Shown: piece after piece, positions 1-6,695 of the stretch | Position numbering within the stretch: the first letter of the stretch is position 1 | How the letters are laid out: each line of letters begins with the position of its first letter | Assembly (NCBI GenBank): GCA_947476535.1 | Contig: CANJRC010000032.1 | Coordinates: 1 to 32,291 of the forward strand | Source of the DNA: Betaproteobacteria bacterium | GTDB taxonomy: Bacteria; Pseudomonadota; Gammaproteobacteria; Burkholderiales; SG8-39 | Direction: 5' to 3' | Length of the DNA stretch: 32,291 bases | The notes under the pieces: model-generated | What the model saw: only the letters and a program-made list of their open reading frames with translations | Database searches by the model: none | Told to the model about the DNA's origin: nothing | Translations under genes and position numbers: made by a program

Positions 1-823
1 CCTGTTCTGCGGCAATCCTCGCGCCCCGCCTGTCATTCTGGCTCGCCAGCCCGAGGTTAATTTCAGCTTGGGGCAATTCATCAGCAGCAATCAATTTACG
101 CAATTCATCCAGCGACTCCTCACCGCGTCGCTCACTGTTGCGGGCAATCGTTAATCTCTGCGTTTTTGCCAAGTAGTCCCAATACCCAAGCGCGCTGCTT
201 AAAACAATATTTGAGACCGCGAATTCCAGATCGCCGCGAGCAGCTAATGCTTCTAATTCAGCGGCGCGAAGCGGTGCCGCAGTGACATTTCCGGAATTGC
301 GCAGCATTGGGACGCGCAGCTGAAAAGTCAGTGCGCCAATACTTTGTCTGGGTGTGGACGAGGCAGGAAAGATATTGGACATGCTGGTGGTATGGGTAGC
401 CACCAGATTTGCTTGCAAGCCATTCGCAAATAGCTGCGTAGCCCCAGCTTGGGTAGTCGTCGTGTCGGACAGGTTGTAACGTAAATCAAAATCATTCTGC
501 AAAAGGGTATTGCGGTCCGACTGTTTTAACGGATCATTGGCGCGCGTAGCGCCGCCTTGCGCATTCAAATTAAAGTCAAAGACTCCGCGAGCAGTTTGCG
601 CCGCCCCCTGCGCTAAATCCTCCTGTGTACGCGCCAACAAAACACTTGTATTGCCCGACAATGCAGCTGACATGGCTGCTGCAAAACTCAAGCCTGGGCG
701 AACATCCTGCAATCGCTGCGCTTGCGCCGTCGGAGTGAATGCCACCAGTAGTACAAACGCACTGAAAGAAAGTGTGTTTGTAACGACGCCTCTCAGAGGC
801 GTGAAGTTGAGCGTCAAAATCAA
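1..823 (-). CDS. TolC-family outer membrane export protein, N-terminal part (cut by window edge)
   Basis: The minus strand is open from a TTG codon at 823-821 to the window edge, about 274 codons. The first residues form a signal peptide: a hydrophobic stretch (SFSAFVLLVAF) ends in TPTAQA, with probable cleavage just before QRLQD, near residue 35. After it comes an OEP-type repeat, with the helical LSFAAAMSAALSGNTSVLLA stretch, a beta-like segment around FDFNLNAQGGATRAN, and later long amphipathic helices (LGYWDYLAKTQRLTIARNSE). This is the layout of TolC-family outer-membrane channels, which pair with a periplasmic adaptor and an inner-membrane transporter in type I-like secretion or efflux. 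The TTG lies one base past the stop of the upstream cNMP-binding gene, so the two are probably translationally coupled. No ATG start fits. In this context it is probably the exporter channel for the RiPP encoded upstream. Its C-terminal half is not visible. Confidence 0.8.
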   Translation of the reverse strand, partial: MILTLNFTPLRGVVTNTLSFSAFVLLVAFTPTAQAQRLQDVRPGLSFAAAMSAALSGNTSVLLARTQEDLAQGAAQTARGVFDFNLNAQGGATRANDPLKQSDRNTLLQNDFDLRYNLSDTTTTQAGATQLFANGLQANLVATHTTSMSNIFPASSTPRQSIGALTFQLRVPMLRNSGNVTAAPLRAAELEALAARGDLEFAVSNIVLSSALGYWDYLAKTQRLTIARNSERRGEESLDELRKLIAADELPQAEINLGLASQNDRRGARIAAEQ

Positions 824-824
824 T

Positions 825-1352
825 TTATCCCATCAACTTCTTCAATAGCCGCTCGAATCGAGCACCGGCAAGATGGACGCTATCCAGAACGTTTTCGTCA
901 AGTTCATCGGTGTCCACGGGGGCCGCTTCACTCGGGTCCCCATATCCCATACGACCCACCGTGGATCTCATCCGCTCAGACAAGAAAATGGCGATAGCAC
1001 GGTAAAACCTCGAACTAAAGCCGGTATCTGAATCCAGTTTTTCCTGGAGAACCGTTTTATCCAGCAGAAGCAAAAAAGCATCCTGCAATACCACCACCGA
1101 CGCCGAAGGCGGGCGCGAATCTACCAACGACATTTCACCAAGAATTTCACCAGAAGACACTCTGGCAAGCTCAAACCCTTTGTTGGTTTGGACTGAAAGC
1201 TCACCATCCAAAACTATGTATACCTTGCTTAAGGCAACGCCAGCCGTGATCAACTGTGCGCCCTTCACCTCTTTAATGCGCTTACCTGAACGCGCCAACC
1301 AATCAACATCTGAGTCAGATAATTGGCCGAGTATGTACAAGACTTTACGCAA
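825..1352 (-). CDS. Stand-alone cyclic nucleotide-binding domain protein
   Basis: This 175-residue protein is essentially one Crp-like cNMP-binding fold. The N-terminal helix LGQLSDSDVDWLARSGKRI is followed by the beta-roll KVYIVLDGELSV. The phosphate-binding cassette is GEILGEMSLVDSRPPSASV (about residues 68-86), with the Glu and Arg typical of ligand-binding members. A helical C-terminal tail follows, and I see no helix-turn-helix, so it is unlikely to be a Crp-type transcription factor. An open frame extends to a TTG at 1376. I prefer the TTG at 1352 because an AGGAG ribosome site (1364-1360) sits seven bases before it and lies inside the longer version. Stand-alone or fused cNMP-binding domains are known partners of NHLM/Nif11-type bacteriocin exporters, which fits its place between precursor genes and a TolC-like gene. 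The ligand cannot be told from sequence. Confidence 0.8.
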   Translation of the reverse strand: MRKVLYILGQLSDSDVDWLARSGKRIKEVKGAQLITAGVALSKVYIVLDGELSVQTNKGFELARVSSGEILGEMSLVDSRPPSASVVVLQDAFLLLLDKTVLQEKLDSDTGFSSRFYRAIAIFLSERMRSTVGRMGYGDPSEAAPVDTDELDENVLDSVHLAGARFERLLKKLMG

Positions 1353-1362
1353 CAGAATTCTC

Positions 1363-1542
1363 CTAAAGATCCGCAAACATCGTTATCGGGATCCGTTTCG
1401 CACCACTTGCCACCGCGTCCAATTGCGGAACACTTAACTCACCACTCTTCGGTGCATTGCATTCTGCTTTTACGAAGACACTAAACTCTTCGGCTGTAAA
1501 AATAGGTCCAAGCTCTGTGGTTGCCCTGACCGCCGCCTTGGC
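1363..1542 (-). pseudogene. Remnant of a second Nif11/NHLP-type RiPP precursor
   Basis: Between the intact precursor and the cNMP-binding gene, a minus-strand frame reads from just after a TAG (1545-1543) to a TAG at 1365-1363. It contains LGPIFTAEEFSVFVKAE, then GELSVPQLDAVASG, then a short tail AKRIPITMFADL. This matches the leader of the neighbouring precursor (LGLQFTEEEAQAFMVAE, EELSDMQLEAVAGG) in order and spacing, including the processing region, although Gly-Gly is Ser-Gly here. The first half of the leader is missing, the frame upstream has several stops, and there is no ATG, GTG or TTG start in frame. I therefore read it as a decayed or 5'-truncated paralogue. Its stop codon overlaps the AGGAG site of the next gene, so it once sat in the operon with coupled translation. 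An unusual start codon or an undetected frameshift are alternatives. Confidence 0.6.
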
Positions 1543-1654
1543 CTATCGGCTCGGGCAGTACGTTCAACGCTGGGTGTCCTGGCTACACGGCGGTCTTCAA
1601 GGCTTGGTCTCTCAGAACCGGTTCAACCAGATCTGGAACCACGTAAATCTAAAT

Positions 1655-2047
1655 CTATCTGGGCTTGGGATGTCCAAACTGGTCAGTGTTCCCTGTTATG
1701 TCGGGTAGCGGCGGGAGTTGCCTCAGGATCAAACTGATTCCTGCCGTGTACTGCTTCTGGCCGCGGCCGGGTTCGAATTTCCCCCCCGCCACTGCCTCCA
1801 GTTGCATATCGGACAGTTCTTCGCTTGCTGCTGCTTTTGATTCGGCGACCATAAAAGCCTGGGCTTCTTCTTCGGTGAATTGCAGACCGAGGGCTTTTGC
1901 CTCTTTCACGGCGTTGGTGATGAAAGCTACCGCGCTGGTCGCCGCCGCTGCTGCATCCGCATTGACTTTGTCCAAGCCAAGCTTTGCCAACAGGGCGGGG
2001 TCCTTACCGATGAGTTCTGCGAATTTCTCTACGTGTGCGGTTGTCAT
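1655..2047 (-). CDS. RiPP precursor peptide with Nif11/NHLP-type leader
   Basis: This is a 130-residue peptide. Residues 1-89 form a leader: an amphipathic helix (HVEKFAELIGKDPALLAKLG), an alanine-rich middle, and LGLQFTEEEAQAFMVAE, ending in EELSDMQLEAVAGG. That is the classical Nif11-like / nitrile-hydratase-like (NHLP) natural-product leader, with a double-glycine site at residues 88-89. The predicted core is residues 90-130 (KFEPGRGQKQYTAGISLILR, then a Pro-rich end finishing FGHPKPR). The core has no cysteine, so lanthionine or sactionine bridges are excluded. It does have Ser, Thr, Asp and Asn. The ATG is preceded by AAAGGA at good spacing. Downstream lie a second leader remnant, a cNMP-binding protein and a TolC-like channel, so the product is probably exported. 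No modifying enzyme is visible in the window; it may lie past base 1. Confidence 0.8.
   Translation of the reverse strand: MTTAHVEKFAELIGKDPALLAKLGLDKVNADAAAAATSAVAFITNAVKEAKALGLQFTEEEAQAFMVAESKAAASEELSDMQLEAVAGGKFEPGRGQKQYTAGISLILRQLPPLPDITGNTDQFGHPKPR
1781..1787 (-). repeat. Seven-base G tract at the leader/core junction
   Basis: The codons for the double glycine and the first core residue read GCG-GGG-GGG-AAA on the minus strand, giving seven consecutive G. Loss of one G would give the core NSNPAAARSSTRQESV before a stop. Gain of one G would give a different core starting EIRTRPRPEAV, about 34 residues long. The tract is seen directly. That it slips is inference; seven bases is short for a strong phase-variable tract. 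Confidence 0.5.
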
Positions 2048-2118
2048 TACTTGTCCTTTTAGAGTGGGCTGAATTGCCTGACTGAGGGTAGAACAAAGCC
2101 TCTGTCGACGAATTTCTT

Positions 2119-2147
2119 ATTTTAAACATTTATGTTCATAAAGTCAT
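2119..2147 (-). promoter_or_regulatory. Candidate sigma-70 promoter for the RiPP operon, with internal inverted repeat
   Basis: On the minus strand a -35-like ATGACT (2147-2142) is separated by 17 bases from a -10-like TAAAAT (2124-2119), in a very AT-rich stretch (about 2110-2190) that contrasts with the GC-rich surroundings. The spacer contains AACAT-AA-ATGTT (2136-2125), a short inverted repeat that could be an operator. The match to consensus is moderate. The precursor ATG follows about 70 bases downstream. Confidence 0.4.
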
Positions 2148-2149
2148 TT

Positions 2150-2430
2150 ATTGTTACTTTTGATTTATTTAAATACATTTAAATTAAAAAGACGACGTGA
2201 AACAGGAGGGGCAGATTGGTTTCGAGGGAACCGTTTGAGCAAAACCCAGTGAAGGGGTATGCCGGATGGAACCCGTCTAAAAGGCGGGGGGTGAGGTGCC
2301 GGTGGTCATCTGACTGCGCCTGACCGGCCGACAGAATTCGCGGCCTAGGCGGCTACTGGCTTCGACGTAACCCCAAATCCAATCGCGACGTTGCTGGGAA
2401 CGTCGGGAAGTTGGTAAGTGCTTGAATTTG
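2150..2430. other. Gap without a recognised gene between RiPP promoter and tRNA-Ser
   Basis: Every frame is interrupted by stops and I recognise no protein. The first 40 bases are AT-rich. From about 2190 the DNA becomes GC-rich and has short potential hairpins, for example CCCGTCT-AAAA-GGCGGG around 2272-2288. It does not match a riboswitch class I know. It may be scar DNA left where the accessory cassette joined the tRNA end. Confidence 0.4.
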
Positions 2431-2515
2431 TATAGGTGCGAGATTCGAACTCGCGAAGGGTGTAACCCCTTCCGGTTTTCAAGACCGATGCCTTCAACCG
2501 CTCGGCCAACCTTCC
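2431..2515 (-). tRNA. tRNA-Ser (anticodon TGA) with mismatched acceptor stem
   Basis: The minus strand shows a class II tRNA. The D-stem is GCC/GGC with loop GAGCGGTTGAA, and the anticodon stem and loop TCGGT-CTTGAAA-ACCGG carry anticodon TGA at 2481-2479. A long variable arm (AAGGGG-TTA-CACCCTT) and a perfect T-arm GCGAG-TTCGAAT-CTCGC follow. The acceptor is the weak point. The 5' strand GGAAGGT faces ACCTATA, so only four pairs plus one G-T wobble form, and no CCA follows (the next bases are CAAA). The 5' side looks normal and the outer 3' side looks replaced. It may be non-functional, or a scar of an integration event at the 3' end of the tRNA. The gene lies just downstream of rlmD on the same strand. 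Confidence 0.8.
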
Positions 2516-2609
2516 TGATTCACATTCGCTGCCGAAAACCGGCCGCATCTATCTAAGCGCTCGTTAGGAATAGCATAGCGAACCCGTCACAAATCACGCT
2601 GGGGCCACT

Positions 2610-3923
2610 TCAGGCCGCCTCGAACAAGGCAATCGACTCAACATGTGAGGTCTGCGGGAACATGTTGACTATGCCGGCCGCTCGCAGGGTATAGCCCTGT
2701 GTGCCGACCAGCACGCCGGCATCTCGCGCAAGAGTCCCAGGGTCGCACGATACATACACAATTCGGCGCGTGCCGGTCGCTACAGAAAGCCGCTTGACAA
2801 CTTCCATCGCCCCTTCGCGGGGGGGGTCGATGAGTGCTTTGTCAATGGCACCTGCAAGCGCCATCACGCGCTCGACTGCAGCCTCATCAAACAGGTTGGC
2901 TGCCTCGAATGAACACCGTCCCTCCAACGCATTTCGACCCGCATTGTGCACGGCCCGTTGCACGAGTTCCGGACTGCCCTCTACGCCATGTACGCGCGCA
3001 CCACGTCGGGCAATGGGCAGTGTGAAGTTCCCCAATCCACAGAAAAGATCAAGTACCCGCTCGCCAGACGCTGGGTCGAGCAGCCCGAGAGCCCGTCGCA
3101 CCAGCATTCGGTTGACCGCATGATTCACCTGCGTAAAGTCTGTCGGGCGGAACGCGATGGAAACGTCAAACTCCGGGAGCGTGTAGTCAAGCGGCGGGGC
3201 ATCCAGAGGCCAGAACGGCACTGCCGTCTCGGGTCCAACTGGTTGCAGCCAGAACTGCACCCCCACCTCTTCAGAAAAGGCTTTTAGCAGAACTTTATCC
3301 TGCTCGCTTGGCGGCTCCAACACCCGCAGCACCAGTACGGTAACCCGCTCACCTATCGCCACTTCCACCTGCGGCAGGCGCTCGCAGATCGACAGATTTC
3401 CCACGAGACTGCGGAGCTTTGGTATTAAATCCGAAATCCGCTCCGGCATGACCTCGCAGCTCGTCATGTCCGCAACGAAACTGGAGCGCCTTTCATGAAA
3501 CCCGACCAGCACACCGCCCTTCTTGCGCACCAGACGCACCGACATTCGGGCGCGATGCCGATAGCGCCAAGGCTCGCCATATATCGGCGACATCATGCGC
3601 TCGGGGCGGATCCGGGCAATGTGCCAGAACGCATCTTCCAGGATGCGCTGCTTGGCCGCGACCTGCGCCCGGAACTCCATATGCTGCAGCGAACAGCCGC
3701 CACAATGTCCGAACCAGCGGCAGTGCGGCTCAACGCGGGAGGGGCTTGGTGACTTCACCCTGAGCAATTGCGCTAGCTCATAGGAGCCTTTGCGGCGATA
3801 TGGGGAGTACTCGACATCCTCTCCCGGAAGAGCGCCATCGACGAAAATTGCCTTACCCTCCACGTGGGTCACGCCACGCGCTTCCCGATCAAGGGATTCG
3901 ATCCTCGCTGAAATTTCACTCAT
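2610..3923 (-). CDS. rlmD: 23S rRNA (uracil-1939-C5)-methyltransferase RlmD
   Basis: RlmD (RumA) uses S-adenosylmethionine to methylate C5 of uridine 1939 in 23S rRNA. The 437 residues have the family layout. An N-terminal TRAM domain occupies about residues 1-58. Iron-sulfur cluster cysteines are at C68, C74 and C77 (HCRWFGHCGGC), with C156 as the fourth. The SAM-binding motif is DLFCGLGNFTLPIARRGARV, followed by DPPREGA, and the catalytic cysteine is C393 in YVSCDPGTL. Length is normal. The ATG lies nine bases after the stop of the exonuclease gene, so they are probably co-transcribed. Confidence 0.95.
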   Translation of the reverse strand: MSEISARIESLDREARGVTHVEGKAIFVDGALPGEDVEYSPYRRKGSYELAQLLRVKSPSPSRVEPHCRWFGHCGGCSLQHMEFRAQVAAKQRILEDAFWHIARIRPERMMSPIYGEPWRYRHRARMSVRLVRKKGGVLVGFHERRSSFVADMTSCEVMPERISDLIPKLRSLVGNLSICERLPQVEVAIGERVTVLVLRVLEPPSEQDKVLLKAFSEEVGVQFWLQPVGPETAVPFWPLDAPPLDYTLPEFDVSIAFRPTDFTQVNHAVNRMLVRRALGLLDPASGERVLDLFCGLGNFTLPIARRGARVHGVEGSPELVQRAVHNAGRNALEGRCSFEAANLFDEAAVERVMALAGAIDKALIDPPREGAMEVVKRLSVATGTRRIVYVSCDPGTLARDAGVLVGTQGYTLRAAGIVNMFPQTSHVESIALFEAA

Positions 3924-3932
3924 GCCGTCTGC

Positions 3933-4718
3933 TCAGTCTTGTTTCAACGGCCATGCCGCCAGGAATTCGCCCCAGTGCGGCGCATCGGTGCGCTCCAGAC
4001 TTGCGCGAACAAGTTGAATCTCCCTCTGATAGCGCGACTCGTCAAACGCCCCACGCAAGAGCTGAAAACGCATGTAGGCAAGATACGTGTTGGTCGTGTC
4101 CGTTTCGCAGTAGTTTCGGATATTCACTATCTCGCCGCGCTGGTAGGCTTCCCACACCTTTGAGCCATCCATTCCGAGCTTGCCGGGAAACCCAAGCAAT
4201 TGCGCGATGTCATCCAGGGGAGCGTAGTTTCGGCCATTGAACAGCGCCAGCAGATCCATAAGATCGACATGACGCGTGTGATAACGGTTGATGTAGTTGT
4301 TGAAGCGGAAGTCGCGGTCGTCGTCACCCATATCCCAGTAACGCGGTGCGCTCAGCCCATGGACGAGGCTGCGATAGTGCAGCACCGGCATGTCGAAGCC
4401 GCTGCCATTCCAGGAAATCAACTGCGGCGTATAGCGCTCGATACCGTCAAAGAACCGCCGGATGATCTCCTTTTCGGAGTCTTCCGGCGCACCCAGCGAC
4501 CAAACACGAAACCCCTCCCCTTCGCGCAAGGCACAGGCAATCGCGACGACGCGGTGCAGGTGCAGAGGAAGGAAGTCGCTGCCAGTACGCGCACGCCGGC
4601 GCGCCATGGCAAATTCCGCCACATCGTTATCGGCGACATCAGTATCTATGTCGTGAAGGCGGCGGATACCCTCCACATCCGGCACCGTTTCTATGTCGAA
4701 AGCCAGTAGCGGCGTCAT
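3933..4718 (-). CDS. Predicted 3'-5' exonuclease, PolB-like DEDD family
   Basis: This 261-residue protein carries the exonuclease motifs of the PolB-like DEDDy group. Exo I is LAFDIETVPD (residues 5-14, with the Asp and Glu metal ligands). Exo II lies in the WNGSGFDMPVLHYR region, supported by RHVDLMDLLA. Exo III is RNYCETDTTNTYLAYMRF, a YxxxD arrangement. No polymerase domain is present. The family (PF10108-like) is widespread in proteobacteria, but its substrate is poorly known; a role in trimming DNA 3' ends is inferred from the fold. It sits between cysM and rlmD, and its neighbours say nothing specific about its job. Confidence 0.85.
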   Translation of the reverse strand: MTPLLAFDIETVPDVEGIRRLHDIDTDVADNDVAEFAMARRRARTGSDFLPLHLHRVVAIACALREGEGFRVWSLGAPEDSEKEIIRRFFDGIERYTPQLISWNGSGFDMPVLHYRSLVHGLSAPRYWDMGDDDRDFRFNNYINRYHTRHVDLMDLLALFNGRNYAPLDDIAQLLGFPGKLGMDGSKVWEAYQRGEIVNIRNYCETDTTNTYLAYMRFQLLRGAFDESRYQREIQLVRASLERTDAPHWGEFLAAWPLKQD

Positions 4719-4749
4719 CGATTACCCGCCCCGTTCGCTGCGATCCGCA

Positions 4750-5637
4750 TCAATCCGGGAATACACCAGTAGACAGGTAACGGTCGCCTCGATCACAGAC
4801 AATGGAGACAATGGTTGCATTCTGCAACTCGCGCGCAATGCGCAACGCGACAACCATCGCACCACCCGATGAGATGCCAGCGAAGATCCCCTCTTCCCGG
4901 GCAAGCCGCCTTGTCATTTCCTCTGCATCGGCCTGGCTGACATACTCCAGACGATCCACGCTTTTCGAATTATAGATTTTCGGCAAGTACTCCACGGGCC
5001 ACTTGCGAATGCCTGGAATTTGGGAGCCCTCAGTAGGTTGCGCCCCTATGATCTGTATTTTCGGATTCTTCTCACGCAGGTAACGGGACACCCCCATGAT
5101 GGTTCCGGTTGTTCCCATGCTGGAGACAAAGTGCGTGATGCGGCCATTGGTGTCGAGCCATATTTCAGGGCCGGTAGCCTCGTAGTGCGCGAGCGGATTG
5201 TCAGGATTGGCGAACTGGTCGAGGATGATGCCCTTGCCTTCGCCACGCAATTTCTCCGAGAGGTCGCGCGCCGCCTCCATCCCGCCGGCTTTGGCCGTAA
5301 GGATGATTTCCGCACCAAATGCTCGCATCACCTGTCTGCGCTCAATGGATAGGTGTTCCGGCATGATCAGGATCAAGCGATAGCCACGCATGGCCGCCGC
5401 CATGGCAAGCGCGATCCCGGTGTTGCCACTCGTAGCCTCAATCAATGTGTCCCCGGGCTTGATGTCTCCTCGCGCTTCCGCGCGCACGACCATCGACATT
5501 GCTGGACGGTCTTTCACCGAGCCGGCCGGATTGTTGCCCTCAAGCTTGGCTAGGATCACGTTACTGCTTTCACCCGGAATGCGCTTCAGCCGCACCAAGG
5601 GCGTATTGCCGACCGTATCTTCAATCGTCTTGTACAA
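4750..5637 (-). CDS. cysM: Cysteine synthase B (O-acetylserine sulfhydrylase)
   Basis: CysM makes cysteine from O-acetylserine and sulfide or thiosulfate, using PLP. At 295 residues it has the normal CysM length. The PLP lysine is K42 in NNPAGSVKDRPA. The phosphate and substrate loop TSGNTGIALA follows at about 69-78, and the glycine loop is SSMGTTGTIMG. The KWPVEYLPKIYN segment favours CysM over CysK. The start is TTG (5637-5635): a GGAG site lies five bases before it and no ATG fits. It follows hldD on the same strand with a gap of 26 bases. Confidence 0.93.
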   Translation of the reverse strand: MYKTIEDTVGNTPLVRLKRIPGESSNVILAKLEGNNPAGSVKDRPAMSMVVRAEARGDIKPGDTLIEATSGNTGIALAMAAAMRGYRLILIMPEHLSIERRQVMRAFGAEIILTAKAGGMEAARDLSEKLRGEGKGIILDQFANPDNPLAHYEATGPEIWLDTNGRITHFVSSMGTTGTIMGVSRYLREKNPKIQIIGAQPTEGSQIPGIRKWPVEYLPKIYNSKSVDRLEYVSQADAEEMTRRLAREEGIFAGISSGGAMVVALRIARELQNATIVSIVCDRGDRYLSTGVFPD

Positions 5638-5663
5638 GGTAGCTCCGCGAAATGAATGTTGCC

Positions 5664-6665
5664 CTACATCTCCGATGTGGCAAGCAATTGCTCTACATAG
5701 CGAGACACGCCCTGCTCCACAGTCAGGAATGTCTCGCGATAGCCGGCCTTGCGCAAGGAGTCGATATTTGCCTCGGTGAAGTGCTGGTACTTTCCCTTCA
5801 GTACATCGGGAAAAGGCTTGTAACGGACGAGGCCGGCTCGGTGCAACTCCTCGATGGGCATTACCGGCTGCCCGTTGGCGCTACGACAAGTGTTGATCAC
5901 CGCTGCGGCCACTGCATTGAAGCTTTCTGCCCGTCCGGTTCCAAGGTTGTAAATACCAGATCGTGCAGGGTCGTCGAGGAAATGCAGATTCACCTTCACG
6001 ACGTCCTCAATGGATACGAAATCGCGCAATTGGCAGCCATCCTGGTATCCGCCCGAACCCGCAAACGGCTGTACGAAACCCTCGGCACGATATTCCCGAA
6101 AGAAGTGCCATGCGACGGAGGCCATGCGCGCCTTATGCGCTTCATTGGGGCCATAAACATTGAAATAACGAAATCCTGCCACCTGCGATTCCGCGCTTTC
6201 AATGCGTCGGCGCACTACCTGATCAAAAAGGAGCTTCGAGTAGCCGTAGACGTTCAAGGGGCGCTCGTTTTCCGGGGACTCGATGAATGTCTGAGACGCG
6301 CCGTAGACTGCTGCTGACGATGCATAGATAAAGGGAATTTCCTCATCGACACAGAAGTCCAGCAAGGCGAGCGAATAACGGTAATTGTTATCCATCATGT
6401 AGCGGCCATTCAGTTCCATGGTGTTGGAGCATGCTCCTTGATGGATCACCGCATCGAAGTCGCCCACAAACTGCCCCTCGCTCAACCGAGTCAGGAAATC
6501 GCGCTTGTCCAGATAATCCGAAATATGGAGTCCTACAAGATTGGAAAACTTGTGCGGACCCTCCAGGTTGTCAACGGCCAGGATGTTCCGTTCACCACGC
6601 GCGTTGAGCGCCCTGACAATATTGGACCCGACAAATCCGGCAGCACCGGTAACAACATATTGCAT
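5664..6665 (-). CDS. hldD: ADP-L-glycero-D-manno-heptose 6-epimerase
   Basis: HldD (RfaD) epimerises ADP-D-glycero-D-manno-heptose at C6 to the L-glycero form used for the LPS inner core. The 333-residue protein is an extended short-chain dehydrogenase. The NAD(P) motif is VTGAAGFVGSN near the start, YASSAAVYG carries the catalytic Ser, and Y140-GYS-K144 is the catalytic pair. QPFAGSGGYQDGCQLRDFV is typical of this enzyme. The ATG has AGGGA upstream. It lies 30 bases after the heptose kinase gene, which acts earlier in the same pathway. Confidence 0.95.
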   Translation of the reverse strand: MQYVVTGAAGFVGSNIVRALNARGERNILAVDNLEGPHKFSNLVGLHISDYLDKRDFLTRLSEGQFVGDFDAVIHQGACSNTMELNGRYMMDNNYRYSLALLDFCVDEEIPFIYASSAAVYGASQTFIESPENERPLNVYGYSKLLFDQVVRRRIESAESQVAGFRYFNVYGPNEAHKARMASVAWHFFREYRAEGFVQPFAGSGGYQDGCQLRDFVSIEDVVKVNLHFLDDPARSGIYNLGTGRAESFNAVAAAVINTCRSANGQPVMPIEELHRAGLVRYKPFPDVLKGKYQHFTEANIDSLRKAGYRETFLTVEQGVSRYVEQLLATSEM

Positions 6666-6695
6666 GACTTGAATTCCCTATCCGCGTGCGCGTGC

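Noticed and set aside
1665-2072. Plus-strand open frame opposite the RiPP precursor
   Set aside because: The precursor strand has the leader motif and a ribosome site; the plus frame has neither.
2345-2548. 67-codon minus-strand frame
   Set aside because: It translates the tRNA-Ser sequence (typical LAERLKASVLKTG pattern).
5652-6317. Plus-strand open frame of 221 codons
   Set aside because: Antisense shadow of hldD in GC-rich DNA.
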